This document shows, piece after piece, positions 22,180 through 30,600 of a stretch of DNA of 38,777 nucleotides. The notes under the pieces were generated by a model. The model searched no databases and had not been told where the DNA came from. It saw only the letters and a list, made by a program, of their open reading frames with translations. A program made the position numbers and the translations under genes. Each line of letters opens with the position of its first letter. The stretch's first letter is position 1. Source of the DNA: Verrucomicrobiota bacterium (GTDB lineage: Bacteria > Verrucomicrobiota > Verrucomicrobiia > Verrucomicrobiales > Verrucomicrobiaceae); assembly GCA_025360015.1 (NCBI GenBank), contig JANYCZ010000026.1, positions 1-38,777 on the forward strand. Direction: 5' to 3'.

Positions 22180-23154
22180 ATGAAAACCACCGCCGAGCGT
22201 GCCAGCGCCTACCTGGCCAAAATGCCTGTGGCCATGTCCGGCCAGGGCGGGGACTGTGCCACCTTTGCCGCCGCACAGGCCCTGGTGAAGGGCTTCAGCC
22301 TCAGTGTGGAGGAGGCGCTGCCGCTGCTTCAGGCCTGGAACCAGGGCTGCCTGCCGCCGTGGCCGGAGTCCACGCTGAGGAGCAAGCTGCGCAGCGCCGC
22401 CAGTGCCACGGGCAGGCCAGCGGGTTATCTGCTGGCAGACCGCCCCGCCGCCGCCCGGGACCCGCATCCCACGTTTGCAGACTATCAAAATGAGGCGGAA
22501 AAAAAGGCCTGGCAGCGCCGCCAGTGGCCGGAGCTGCGACGCCTCAGCCGGGAGGAGCTCTTTCCCATCGCCCGGCGGCGGGGCATGCCGTGGGACGGTT
22601 TGCACATCGCGCAGTATTTTGGCCTTCTCAAGGCCTGCCGCCTGGAGGGTGCCGACTGCTTTGTGGTGTGTGAAGGCCGCTTTGCCCAGGCGCGCCGTTG
22701 CGATGGCCTGCCGTTCACCAATGCAGAGGGCAAGCCGATCAAGGCCAAGAATCTGCCTGGCAGCGAGGGGGCCTTCGTCGGGCGCGGCCTGCTGTATGAG
22801 GCACCGCATGTCCTGCTGGTGGAGGGGGCCGTGGGCCTGCTGGAGGCGCTCACCGCGTATGCGCTGGTGGACATGCAGGCATCCTGGACGGTGCTGGCGG
22901 CAACCAGCGCGTCTTCCCGCCTGGAGCGCGACCCCGCCCTGCTGAAGGCCTTGGCGGGCCGCCACGTCCGCATCGTGCCCGATGTGGACGCAGCCGGCAT
23001 GGATGCCGCCGCCTACTGGCTGGGCGACCTGCAGAAGGCCGGAGCCAGGGTGGACGTCAAGGAACTGCCCGCCGGGTGCAAGGACCTCGGCGCACTGCTC
23101 ACCCCACCCGAACCCAATCTCGACGAACTCAACCGCCTCTTCCAATACCCATGA
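22180..23154 (+). CDS. Toprim-domain primase-like protein of a mobile element
   Basis: This encodes 324 residues. Residues about 6-72 form a helical domain (RASAYLAKMPVAMSGQGG, ATFAAAQALVKGF, SVEEALPLLQAWNQG, LPPWPESTLRSKLRSA) of the type placed next to phage and plasmid primases. A middle region of about 120 residues is unassigned, with no zinc finger. A Toprim domain lies at about 208-305: HVLLVEGAVGLLEAL (Glu215), RIVPDVDAAG (Asp268, Asp270) and the ending AGCKDLGALL. It probably primes or licenses replication of the element. The stop overlaps the next start (ATGA), coupling it to the RepA-like ATPase. I place the start at the ATG 22180; no clear ribosome-binding site is seen. The lack of a zinc-binding domain suggests a compact satellite-type primase. 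Confidence 0.8.
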   Translation: MKTTAERASAYLAKMPVAMSGQGGDCATFAAAQALVKGFSLSVEEALPLLQAWNQGCLPPWPESTLRSKLRSAASATGRPAGYLLADRPAAARDPHPTFADYQNEAEKKAWQRRQWPELRRLSREELFPIARRRGMPWDGLHIAQYFGLLKACRLEGADCFVVCEGRFAQARRCDGLPFTNAEGKPIKAKNLPGSEGAFVGRGLLYEAPHVLLVEGAVGLLEALTAYALVDMQASWTVLAATSASSRLERDPALLKALAGRHVRIVPDVDAAGMDAAAYWLGDLQKAGARVDVKELPAGCKDLGALLTPPEPNLDELNRLFQYP

Positions 23155-24203
23155 AAGACATCACCGCACTCGTGGCGCAGCTTGCCGCCCTCAAATCCAG
23201 CAAGCCCCCGCCTGCCACCGCTCCAGGTACCCCGCCACCGCCGGAGCCGCCGGACTTCGCCCGCTCCCTGCTCACGCCGGAGCAGCTGAGACTCACCCAG
23301 AGCACGCCCCGTCCCCGCCTGCTGGGGGAATGGCTGCGGGAGGGGGATCTCGGCTACCTCTTTGCCCCGCGCGGCGGTGGGAAGACCTGGCTGGCCATGC
23401 TCATTGGCAAGGCCCTGGCGGAGGGCTGCCTCCTCGGTGACTGGCAGGCCGGGGAGGCCCCGCGCCGGGTCTTCTACTTCGATGCCGAGATGAACGTGCC
23501 GGACGTCAGGGAGCGTGCGGAGAAGCTCGGCATCACCTCGCTCAACTTCCGCTGGCTGAGCAATGAGCACCTCTACCTGGATCAGGGCCTCAGTGTGAAC
23601 ATTGCCCAGCCCCTGCACCAGACGGGCCTCTCCACCATGCTGCCGGACGGCTCCGTCCTCATCATCGACAATCTCAGCTCCAGTCAGATCGGCATGCGTG
23701 AAAATGAGAACGACGACTTCGACAAGCTCAAAGACTGGCTGCTCAGCCTGCGCCGGCGCAGCGTCACCGTCATCATCATTCACCACGCCGGGCGCAATGG
23801 CGAGATGCGCGGGGCCTCCCGGCGTGAGGACATGGCCCACTGGATCCTCAGCCTGAAGGACGCCACGGAGGACGAGTCCCGCTTCAAGGAGTTCATCACC
23901 CGCTTTTCTAAATGCCGCAACTGCCAGGGGCGCGATGCCATGCCCCTGCGCTGGGCCCTGCGCGACGAGGGTGCCCAGATCACCCACAGCTGCCAGGTTT
24001 ACGGCAACCTCGACGCCCTCCTGGGCCACATCCGCGAAGGCGTCGGCAGCGCCACCGAACTGGCCGAGCTGCTCGGCGTCCAGTGCGGCACCGTCAGCAA
24101 ATGGGCCCGCAAGCTCATCAATGCCGGCCTGGTGCGCAAGAAAGCGCGTGATTATGAGGCGGTGGAGGTGCCGCGAGCGAGCGGTGCAGGGAGCGTGGAT
24201 TGA
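23151..24203 (+). CDS. RepA-like AAA/RecA-fold ATPase with C-terminal winged helix
   Basis: This encodes 350 residues. After a proline-rich linker (20-35), Walker A reads APRGGGKTW (72-80), the acidic strand FYFDAEMN follows (108-115), Walker B is VLIIDN (169-174), and IIHHAGRNGEMRGAS (210-223) is the sensor segment of RSF1010 RepA-type hexameric helicases (AAA_25). The last 90 residues carry a winged-helix segment: SATELAELLGVQCGTVSKWARKLINAGLVRK. It is translationally coupled to the Toprim gene. Together they are a minimal helicase/primase pair for replication of a plasmid-like or phage-satellite element. Winged helices at this site usually bind origin or operator DNA; the GTTTCC-rich repeats are natural targets, which is an inference. 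Confidence 0.85.
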   Translation: MKDITALVAQLAALKSSKPPPATAPGTPPPPEPPDFARSLLTPEQLRLTQSTPRPRLLGEWLREGDLGYLFAPRGGGKTWLAMLIGKALAEGCLLGDWQAGEAPRRVFYFDAEMNVPDVRERAEKLGITSLNFRWLSNEHLYLDQGLSVNIAQPLHQTGLSTMLPDGSVLIIDNLSSSQIGMRENENDDFDKLKDWLLSLRRRSVTVIIIHHAGRNGEMRGASRREDMAHWILSLKDATEDESRFKEFITRFSKCRNCQGRDAMPLRWALRDEGAQITHSCQVYGNLDALLGHIREGVGSATELAELLGVQCGTVSKWARKLINAGLVRKKARDYEAVEVPRASGAGSVD

Positions 24204-24226
24204 GGGGTGGAATCCTGGGCGCGCGC

Positions 24227-24270
24227 AGCGCAAGGTAGGGAGGCTTGTCCTCAAGCCTCCGTCGTGAGGG
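24227..24270. repeat. R2 repeat, left half with compensated hairpin
   Basis: AGCGCAAGGTAGGG then stem GGAGGCTTG / CAAGCCTCC over loop TCCT, then GTCGTGAGGG as in the copy at 20837. Two stem positions differ from the 20849 hairpin and both are matched by changes in the opposite arm. Confidence 0.75.
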
Positions 24271-24275
24271 AAGGG

Positions 24276-24509
24276 AATAGACTTGTTCCCCAATAGAGGG
24301 GTTCCATATCTGCGGTGGCATTGGCGGTTGTAGGATGGGCGTGGCGACAGCCCGCCCGTCTGCGAGCGTGCTGCAACGCACCAAGGCGTACGGACGTCCT
24401 CGCAGTCGGGCGGTTTGGCGGAGCCTACGTTGGAGCAGGCGCGGCACTCGACGCCAAACACACCCAACCTACGTGAAGAGCAGTCGCGCTATTCGGGAAC
24501 AAGTCTATT
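24276..24509 (+). repeat. R1 repeat copy with 19-bp terminal inverted repeats
   Basis: The left end AATAGACTTGTTCCCCAAT (24276-24294) and right end ATTCGGGAACAAGTCTATT (24491-24509) are inverted with one mismatch. The interior contains the GTAGGATGGGCGTG and GTGTTTGGCG-type internal ends and the GC-rich inverted repeat shared with other R1 copies. The right end is shared with the copy at 1-170. It fits a 234-bp non-autonomous element. Confidence 0.75.
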
Positions 24510-24520
24510 GCTTGCCCCCT

Positions 24521-24571
24521 CCTTCGTTTCCACCACGAGTGCCCCTAGGGGTGGAAACGGGAAACGAGGCG
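24521..24571 (-). repeat. Right GTTTCC-rich inverted repeat
   Basis: It is the reverse complement of the left copy at 21654-21702 apart from its centre. Two more TGGAAACGG units follow at 24622-24630 and 24634-24642, spaced 12 bases. Confidence 0.75.
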
Positions 24572-24704
24572 CTGTCTGCCTGCTCTTTCCCCAGGGAAAA
24601 CGGTCCACGGCGGCCTGAGGCTGGAAACGGGGATGGAAACGGCAGCTTGTGGGCTGATCGGGAGCGGGGGAAGTGTGGCTGCGAAGGTGCCCGGTGCCTC
24701 CGAC

Positions 24705-26237
24705 TCACCGCTCCAAGCGGGAGAGGATGGTCAGCAGTTCTTCCATCTGGATGGGTTTGGTCAGATGGGCGCTGAAGCCTGCGGCCTTGGTCTGCTGCAG
24801 ATCGGTCTCCATGCCGTAGCCGCTTAAGGCGATGCCAGTGATGGGGCCGCGTTGCTGAAGCTCGCGCATGAGATCGAGGCCGCTGCCGTCGGGCAGGCCG
24901 AGGTCGGTGATGACGGCATCGAATGCACCCTCGTGCGTGCTGAAGGCGGCCAGGGCTTCGGCCACGCTGCTGGTGCTGGTCACGTGGTGGCCGTTGCGGA
25001 TCAGCAGGCGGCCAAGGATTTCGCGAGTGGGGTCATGATCTTCCACGACGAGGAGGCGCAGGGAGCGTTTGGCGGCGGCGGGCGCAGAGGAGGCGGAGGT
25101 GGGGGCGGGCTGGTCTGCCGCTTCGATGAGCGAGAGGGTGACGGTGAAGGTGGAGCCGAGGTCGGGGCCCTGGCTTTCTGCCGCAAGGGTGCCGCCATGG
25201 GCGTCCACAATCGCCTTGGAGATGGAGAGTCCGAGACCCAGGCCGCCAAAGCGGGGCTGGCCGCTGGCGTCTCCCTGCTCGAAGGCGTCAAAGATGCGCG
25301 GCATGGCCTGCGGGCTGATGCCGATGCCGGTGTCTTGCACCTGCACGGCGATCTTGGTGTCATCCACGTTAAAGGTACGCACGGTGATGGTGCCGGCACC
25401 GGGGGTGAATTTGACGGCATTTTTGAGCAAGTTCCAAAAGACCTGCTGCAGCCGCACGGAGTCTGCCTGCACATGGTGGCGGGGGGCGCTGAAATCGGCG
25501 ATGAAGCGGCACTGCCGGCCCTTCACCTCCCAGCCCATGGTTTGCAGGCAATGCCGCAGGAGCTCGTGCACATCCACCAGCGCAGGTTTGAAGGAGAGCT
25601 TGCCGTTGTGAATGCTGGTGGCGTCCAGGAGGTCGTCGATGAGGCGGGCTTCGAGCTCGATGTTCCGGCGCATCATGTCCAGCAGGTCGTGGGATTCGGC
25701 GGTCAGGCCGGCGTCACCCTGCATCGCGGCCACGGCCATGAGAACCGGCGTGAGAGGGGTGCGCAGCTCATGGCTGAGCGCGGCCATGAAGTGATCCTTG
25801 GCGCGGTTGGCGGCCTGGGCTTCTTCGGCAATGAGGCGCAGGTTTTCCCGCTGCATGGCCAGCTCAAAGAAGATGCCGGCTTTGCTCTGCAGGATGTGGG
25901 ACTCGATGGGCTTGAAGATGAAGTCCACCGCGCCGGCGTCGTAGCCACGGAAGCGCCGCTGCTGGTCGATGGCCCCGGCGGTGAGAAAGATGATGGGCAC
26001 GCGGCGGGTGCGCTCAGTGCCCCGCATAAGCTCCGCCAGCTCAAAGCCGTCCATGCCGGCCATGTTCACGTCCAGCAGCGCCAGGGCCACATCATGCACG
26101 AGCAGCAGCTCCAGCGCCTCAGGGCCGGAGCGCGCCTTCAGCAGTTCCAGACCGTCCCGTTTCAGCAGTCCTTCGAGAGCGTCCAGATTGGCCTCCAGGT
26201 CATCCACCAGCAAAAATTTGAGGGTCGGGGAAGTCAT
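24705..26237 (-). CDS. Response regulator / histidine kinase / response regulator hybrid
   Basis: This encodes about 510 residues from MTSPTLKFLLVDD (start 26237, overlapping the CheB stop by 4 bases, ATGA). An N-terminal receiver (about 1-120; VDD, ALLDVNMAG with phospho-Asp, LTAG, FKP) is joined by a helix to a HisKA dimerisation domain (MAALSHELRTPL, phospho-His), a HATPase_c domain (N box FWNLLKNAVKF, DTGIGI, GGLGLGLS) and a C-terminal receiver (about 385-505; VVEDHD, VITDLGLPDGSG, LSGYG, LTKP). No membrane segment or sensor domain is present, so input is probably through the first receiver, perhaps from the large kinase at 27669-31082. It is the last gene of the four-gene operon. Confidence 0.9.
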   Translation of the reverse strand: MTSPTLKFLLVDDLEANLDALEGLLKRDGLELLKARSGPEALELLLVHDVALALLDVNMAGMDGFELAELMRGTERTRRVPIIFLTAGAIDQQRRFRGYDAGAVDFIFKPIESHILQSKAGIFFELAMQRENLRLIAEEAQAANRAKDHFMAALSHELRTPLTPVLMAVAAMQGDAGLTAESHDLLDMMRRNIELEARLIDDLLDATSIHNGKLSFKPALVDVHELLRHCLQTMGWEVKGRQCRFIADFSAPRHHVQADSVRLQQVFWNLLKNAVKFTPGAGTITVRTFNVDDTKIAVQVQDTGIGISPQAMPRIFDAFEQGDASGQPRFGGLGLGLSISKAIVDAHGGTLAAESQGPDLGSTFTVTLSLIEAADQPAPTSASSAPAAAKRSLRLLVVEDHDPTREILGRLLIRNGHHVTSTSSVAEALAAFSTHEGAFDAVITDLGLPDGSGLDLMRELQQRGPITGIALSGYGMETDLQQTKAAGFSAHLTKPIQMEELLTILSRLER

Positions 26238-26845
26238 GAAAGCGAGGCGTGAAGTTCGGTTGGAAGCGCCAGCGCACACAGCGTCCTGGCGAGCTGACTC
26301 AGGGGCAGGACGTGCGCCTGCGGGCAGGCGGCCAGCGCGGCCTGAGGCATGGTCGGCACCTCGGCGGTGGCGGGATCCTGCACAAAAGTCCTGCCGCCGG
26401 CGCGGTGCACGGCCTGCAAGCCGCGCGCGCCGTCCGCGCTGGCCCCGGTGAGGATCACCCCCGCCAGTGCGCTGCCGTAGGCGTCTGCCGCAGATTCAAA
26501 GAGGACATCGATGGACGGACGCGAGTAAAAGACGGGATCGTCCTGCGAGAGGGAGAAGCTGAAGTCCCGCTCTACCAGCAGGTGGTAGTTCGCCGGGGCC
26601 AGACTGATCACTCCCGGGCGGATGGGTTCTTTGTCCTCCGCCTCCTGGACGATCATCTGGCACTGGCTGTTTAGCAGGCCGGCCAACGTGCCTTTGTCAT
26701 CCGGCGGCAGGTGGATGACAATGAACACCGGCAACGGGAAGCCGCCCGGCAGCCCGGGAAGAAGCTGCATGAGCGCCCCCACGGCTCCGGCAGAGCCGCC
26801 GATCACGAGAGCCTGGATGTGGGAACGTTTTTTGGACTCGTTCAT
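26234..26845 (-). CDS. CheB-type methylesterase domain protein (no receiver)
   Basis: This encodes 203 residues. The whole chain is the CheB esterase fold with the catalytic triad visible: Ser18 (GGSAG), His45 (FIVIHLPP) and Asp138 (GASADGARG). ISLAPANYHLLVE and VFYSRPSIDVLFESAADAYG are also characteristic. There is no N-terminal receiver domain, so it is not switched by phosphorylation of its own receiver as canonical CheB is. It overlaps CheR and the downstream kinase gene by ATGA junctions. It would remove methyl esters from, or deamidate, glutamyl residues of a partner protein; because no chemoreceptor is near, the partner is probably one of the kinases. I do not use the cheB name since the pathway is likely not chemotaxis. 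Confidence 0.88.
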   Translation of the reverse strand: MNESKKRSHIQALVIGGSAGAVGALMQLLPGLPGGFPLPVFIVIHLPPDDKGTLAGLLNSQCQMIVQEAEDKEPIRPGVISLAPANYHLLVERDFSFSLSQDDPVFYSRPSIDVLFESAADAYGSALAGVILTGASADGARGLQAVHRAGGRTFVQDPATAEVPTMPQAALAACPQAHVLPLSQLARTLCALALPTELHASLS

Positions 26846-27672
26846 GCGCGCTTCTGGTAGAGACGTTCTTCGCGGTTAAGTTCGGCAAAATCCGCTGCAT
26901 GCGCGGAGAAGTGCAGGCTTTCCTTGGCCCCCAGTCCGAGGAAGCCACGGCGCACGAGAGAGTCTTTGAACAAGCCGACGGCGCGGTCCTGCAGCTCCCG
27001 GTTGAAGTAGATGAGCACATTCCGGCAGCACACCAGATGCACCTCGGCAAAGACGGCGTCCGAAGCCAGCGTGTGGTCGGAGAAAACGGTGCGCTTGCGC
27101 AGGGACTTGTCAAAAACGGCAGCGCCATACGCGGCGGTGTAGTAGTCGGAGAGGGAGGACTTGCCGCCCGACTTCTGATGATTCGCGGTGAAGAGCGCGA
27201 TGCGGTCCAGATCATACACGCCCGCCTCGGCTTTACGCAGGGCGGTGGTGTTGATGTCCGTGGCGTAAAACATGGTGCGCTCCTCCAGGCCTTCCTCGCG
27301 AAAGAGAATGGCCAGCGAGTACAGCTCCTCCCCGGCGCTGCAGCCAGCCACCCACACCTTCAGCGAGGGGTAGGTGCGCAGGTGCGGCACCACCTGCTCC
27401 CGCAGCGCACGGAAGAAGGTGGGGTCGCGAAACATCTCGCTGACCTGGATGGTCAGATAGCCCAGGAGCTTGGGCAGCAGGTCAGTGTCATGCATCACGC
27501 GCTCCTGCAAGGCGGAGAAGGTCTGGCAGTGGAAGTGCTCGCGTGCCTGCAGCAGGCGGCGTTTCAGCGAGGCGGCGGAGTAGTCCCGGAAGTCGTAGTG
27601 GTACTTGCGGTAAATGGCTTCGACCAGCAGATCCAGCTCGATGTCTTCAGTCTGTGGGGTGTGGATATTCAT
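26842..27672 (-). CDS. CheR-type SAM-dependent protein methyltransferase
   Basis: This encodes about 276 residues from MNIHTPQTEDIEL (start 27672, giving an ATGA overlap with the upstream kinase stop; an ATG at 27684 would add four residues). The N-terminal helical CheR_N part includes YHYDFRDYSAASLKRRLLQ and VSEMFRDPTFFRALR. The SAM-binding part has VWVAGCSAGEELYSLAI (motif GCSxGxExYS), FYATDIN and VHLVCCRNVLIYFN. The enzyme methylates glutamates. It sits between the CHASE3 kinase and CheB in one operon. No TPR or chemotaxis scaffold domain is present. A covalent modification cycle acting on the long coiled coil of the sensor kinase is a reasonable hypothesis, not shown. Confidence 0.9.
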   Translation of the reverse strand: MNIHTPQTEDIELDLLVEAIYRKYHYDFRDYSAASLKRRLLQAREHFHCQTFSALQERVMHDTDLLPKLLGYLTIQVSEMFRDPTFFRALREQVVPHLRTYPSLKVWVAGCSAGEELYSLAILFREEGLEERTMFYATDINTTALRKAEAGVYDLDRIALFTANHQKSGGKSSLSDYYTAAYGAAVFDKSLRKRTVFSDHTLASDAVFAEVHLVCCRNVLIYFNRELQDRAVGLFKDSLVRRGFLGLGAKESLHFSAHAADFAELNREERLYQKRA

Positions 27673-30600
27673 CGGGGCATCCACACGCGGATGAGAGAGA
27701 GAAGTTTTTCAACATTGAGCGGCTTGGCCAAGTAGTCGCTGGCTCCGGCGGCCAGGCACTGCTGCTGGTCTGAGGGCATGGCCTTGGCCGTGAGGGCAAT
27801 GATGGGCAGCTTCTTCCATTCGGGGCGTTTGCGGATGGCGCGCATGGCTTCCAGACCGTCCATCTCCGGCATCATGATATCCATCAACACGAGGTCGATG
27901 GGCTTGTCCGTGTCCTGCCGGTCCTCCAGCATGTCCAGCGCCTCGCGGCCATTGCGCGCCACGGCCACCTTGATGCCCAGGGGCTCCAGCATGCTGGTCA
28001 GCGCAAAGATATTGCGTACGTCATCCTCCGCCAGCAGCACGCGTCGGCCTTCCAGCGCGGCCTCGCGGCTGCGGGCTTTTTCGATCATGCGCTGCTGCTC
28101 GGCAGGCAGATCACGCACCACCTGGTGCAGGAAGAGCGCCACTTCATCCAGCAGGCGCTCGGGGGACTTCACGCCTTTGACAATGATGGCCTTCGAGTAA
28201 CGCCGGAGCTGCTGCTCCTCATCCGCATTGAGTTCTCTGCCGGTGTAGATGATGACCGGGGGGAAGGGGAAGGAGTTGTCGTCGCTGATTTGCTCCAGCA
28301 GGGCAAAGCCGTTGGTGCCCGGCAGGCTCAGGTCCAGCACCATGCAGTCAAAGGTGGCAGAGCGGAGCTTCTCCAGGCAGGACGTGGCATTCACCGCGCC
28401 AACGGCCTCCACCTCGCGGGAGGAGAGCAGATCACACAGGGATTTGAGCTGCACGGCATCATCCTCCACCACCAGCACGCGGCGCAGCCGGTGGGTGAGG
28501 TGGTCTTCCAAATCCTGGAAGGCCTCCAGCAGCTTTTCCCGGGTGATGGGTTTGACCCGGTAGCTCACCGCGCCCATGGCCAGCGCCTTCTCTGCGTAGT
28601 CGCTGCCAGACACCACATGCACGGGGATGTGCCGCGTGCGGGCATCACTCTTCAATTGCTCCAACACCAAGAGCCCGGAGCCGTCTGGCAGGCCGATGTC
28701 TAGCACCACGGCGGCAGGCAGGTGCTGGCGTGCCAGATCCACGGCTGTCTGTGCGCTCGCGGTGACGAGGCACTGGAAATTCTGCTCCCGCGCAATGTCC
28801 GCCAGCACCTGGGAGAAGTTGGGGTCATCCTCCACCACAAGGATGGCTTTTTTCTCAGGGTTCAGTTGATCGCGGTCGTCCGGCACCACGGCGGCGGGTG
28901 GCTTGGCGGCCGGGGGCAGGGGGGCGGCGGGCGCTTCAAGTTCAGGCGTCACCGGAGGAACCGACGCGGCCACAGTGGGTGGGACCACCAGGGTGAAGGT
29001 GCTGCCCTTGCCGACCTCGCTGCGGAGCAGGATTTCCCCGCTGAGCAGACGCGCCAGCTCCCGCGAGATGGACAGGCCCAGGCCGGTGCCGCCGTATTTG
29101 CGGCTGGTGGAGTCATCCCCCTGGCAGAAGGGCTCGAAGACCATGGCCTGCTGCTCGGGCGAGATGCCGATGCCGGTGTCCCGCACGCGGAAGGACACGC
29201 TGCCTTCGCCACCGGCCACCTCCACGGTCACCGTGCCCTGCTCGGTGAACTTCAGCGCATTGGAAAGCAGATTGCGCAGGATCTGGTCCAGCCGCTGCGG
29301 ATCGGTCACAATGCTGGCGGGTGCGCCGGGCATGGCGACCAGCTCCAGCTTGAGCCCGCGTTTGTCCGCCACCGGCTCAAACTGGCTGCGCAGGCCTTCA
29401 AGCAAGCCACGGATGACGACCTGCTGCGGCTTGATGTCCATGCGACCGGCCTCGATCTTCGCGAGGTCCAGCACGTCATTGATCAGCCCCAGCAGATCAT
29501 TGCCGGAGCCCTGAATGGTGCGGGCGTATTTGATCTGCTCCTCATTCAGGTTGCCAAGGCGGTTTTCCGCCAGGAGCTGCGCCAGGATGAGCACGGAATT
29601 CAGCGGTGTGCGCAGCTCATGGGACATGTTGGCCAGGAAGGCGGACTTGTAGTGGCTGGCCTGCTCCACGATGCGCGCCTGCGTCTCCAGCCCCAGCTTG
29701 GCCTGCATGAGATTGCTCTTCTGCACCTCCAGCAGCCGGGTCTGGCCTTCGAGCTGCAGGTTGTTCTGCTCCAGCTCCGCCTGCTGCTGCTCCAGCTGGG
29801 TCTGCGTGAGCTTCAGCACGCGGCTCTGCTCCTCCAGCTCTTCATTGGACACGCGCAGCTCTTCGGTCTGCGTCTGCATTTCCTCCGCCTGCCGCTGGGT
29901 TTCCTCCAGCAGCTCCTCAATGAGTGCGCGGGATTTAGCGGCCTGCACGGCGGTGCCGATGGAGCCGGAGACGCGATTCAGCAGCTCGATGGCGGCATCT
30001 GACACCGGCTTGATAAACCCGAGCTCGATCGCAGCGGTGACGGTCGTGTCATTCGCCGCCGGGGCGATGAGGAGGTGGCGCGGCTGTGCGGTGCCGAGCG
30101 CGGAACCGATGGCAAAGTAGTTGTCCGGCAGATCTTTGACGAGGAAGGGGCGGCGGTCTTTGACGGCCTGGCCCAGCAGCCCCTGGCCGGCACGCAGGAT
30201 CTCCGGCATGCTGGTGCCGTCAGGCACGGCATAAGTCGCACAGCGTCGGAAGCTGCCGGAGTCTTCAATGTAGATCGCGCCGACCTGGGCCCCAAGGTAT
30301 TCGCAGAGAAAGCGAAGGGCGTTGTCTCCCAGGCGCTCCAGCTTGTGCTCATCGATCAGTTTCTGGGAGAGCTGCGCCTGGCCGCTTTGCAGCCACTGCT
30401 GCCGCTGGCGCGCCTGCTCATTGCGCTGCATCAGCCAGGATACCAGAATGGCCATGACCATGCCGAGCACGCCGGCGGCGATGGTGCTCTGCACCGCTGC
30501 TTGAAAGGCATTCTCCGTCTCCTGGAAGCGCTGCCGCCGCAGGGCTCTTTCCTCCTGCTGCATCTCGGTGATGTTTTTCCGCAGCGAATCCATGGCCGCT

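Larger units (their letters stand above)
21654..24571 (+). mobile_element. Putative small replicative element (primase + RepA-like ATPase) between inverted repeats
   Basis: The bracket at left (21654-21702) and right (24521-24571) shares CGCCTCGTTTCCCGTTTCCA and TGGAAACGAAGG in opposite orientation, with a TAGGGG-like centre. Inside lie the Toprim protein, the RepA-like ATPase, an R2 fragment and one R1 repeat. Each bracket copy is itself partly palindromic, so they could be independent dispersed repeats rather than element ends. No integrase or transposase is present, so movement would need outside help. Confidence 0.4.

Noticed and set aside
23013..24467. Minus-strand frame covering the RepA-like gene and repeats
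   Set aside because: It runs through repeat R1 and R2 sequence, and the plus-strand Walker motifs explain the region.
24852..26252. Plus-strand frames opposite the kinase, CheB, CheR and hybrid kinase genes
   Set aside because: Each lies antisense to intact catalytic motifs; composition is shadow-like.
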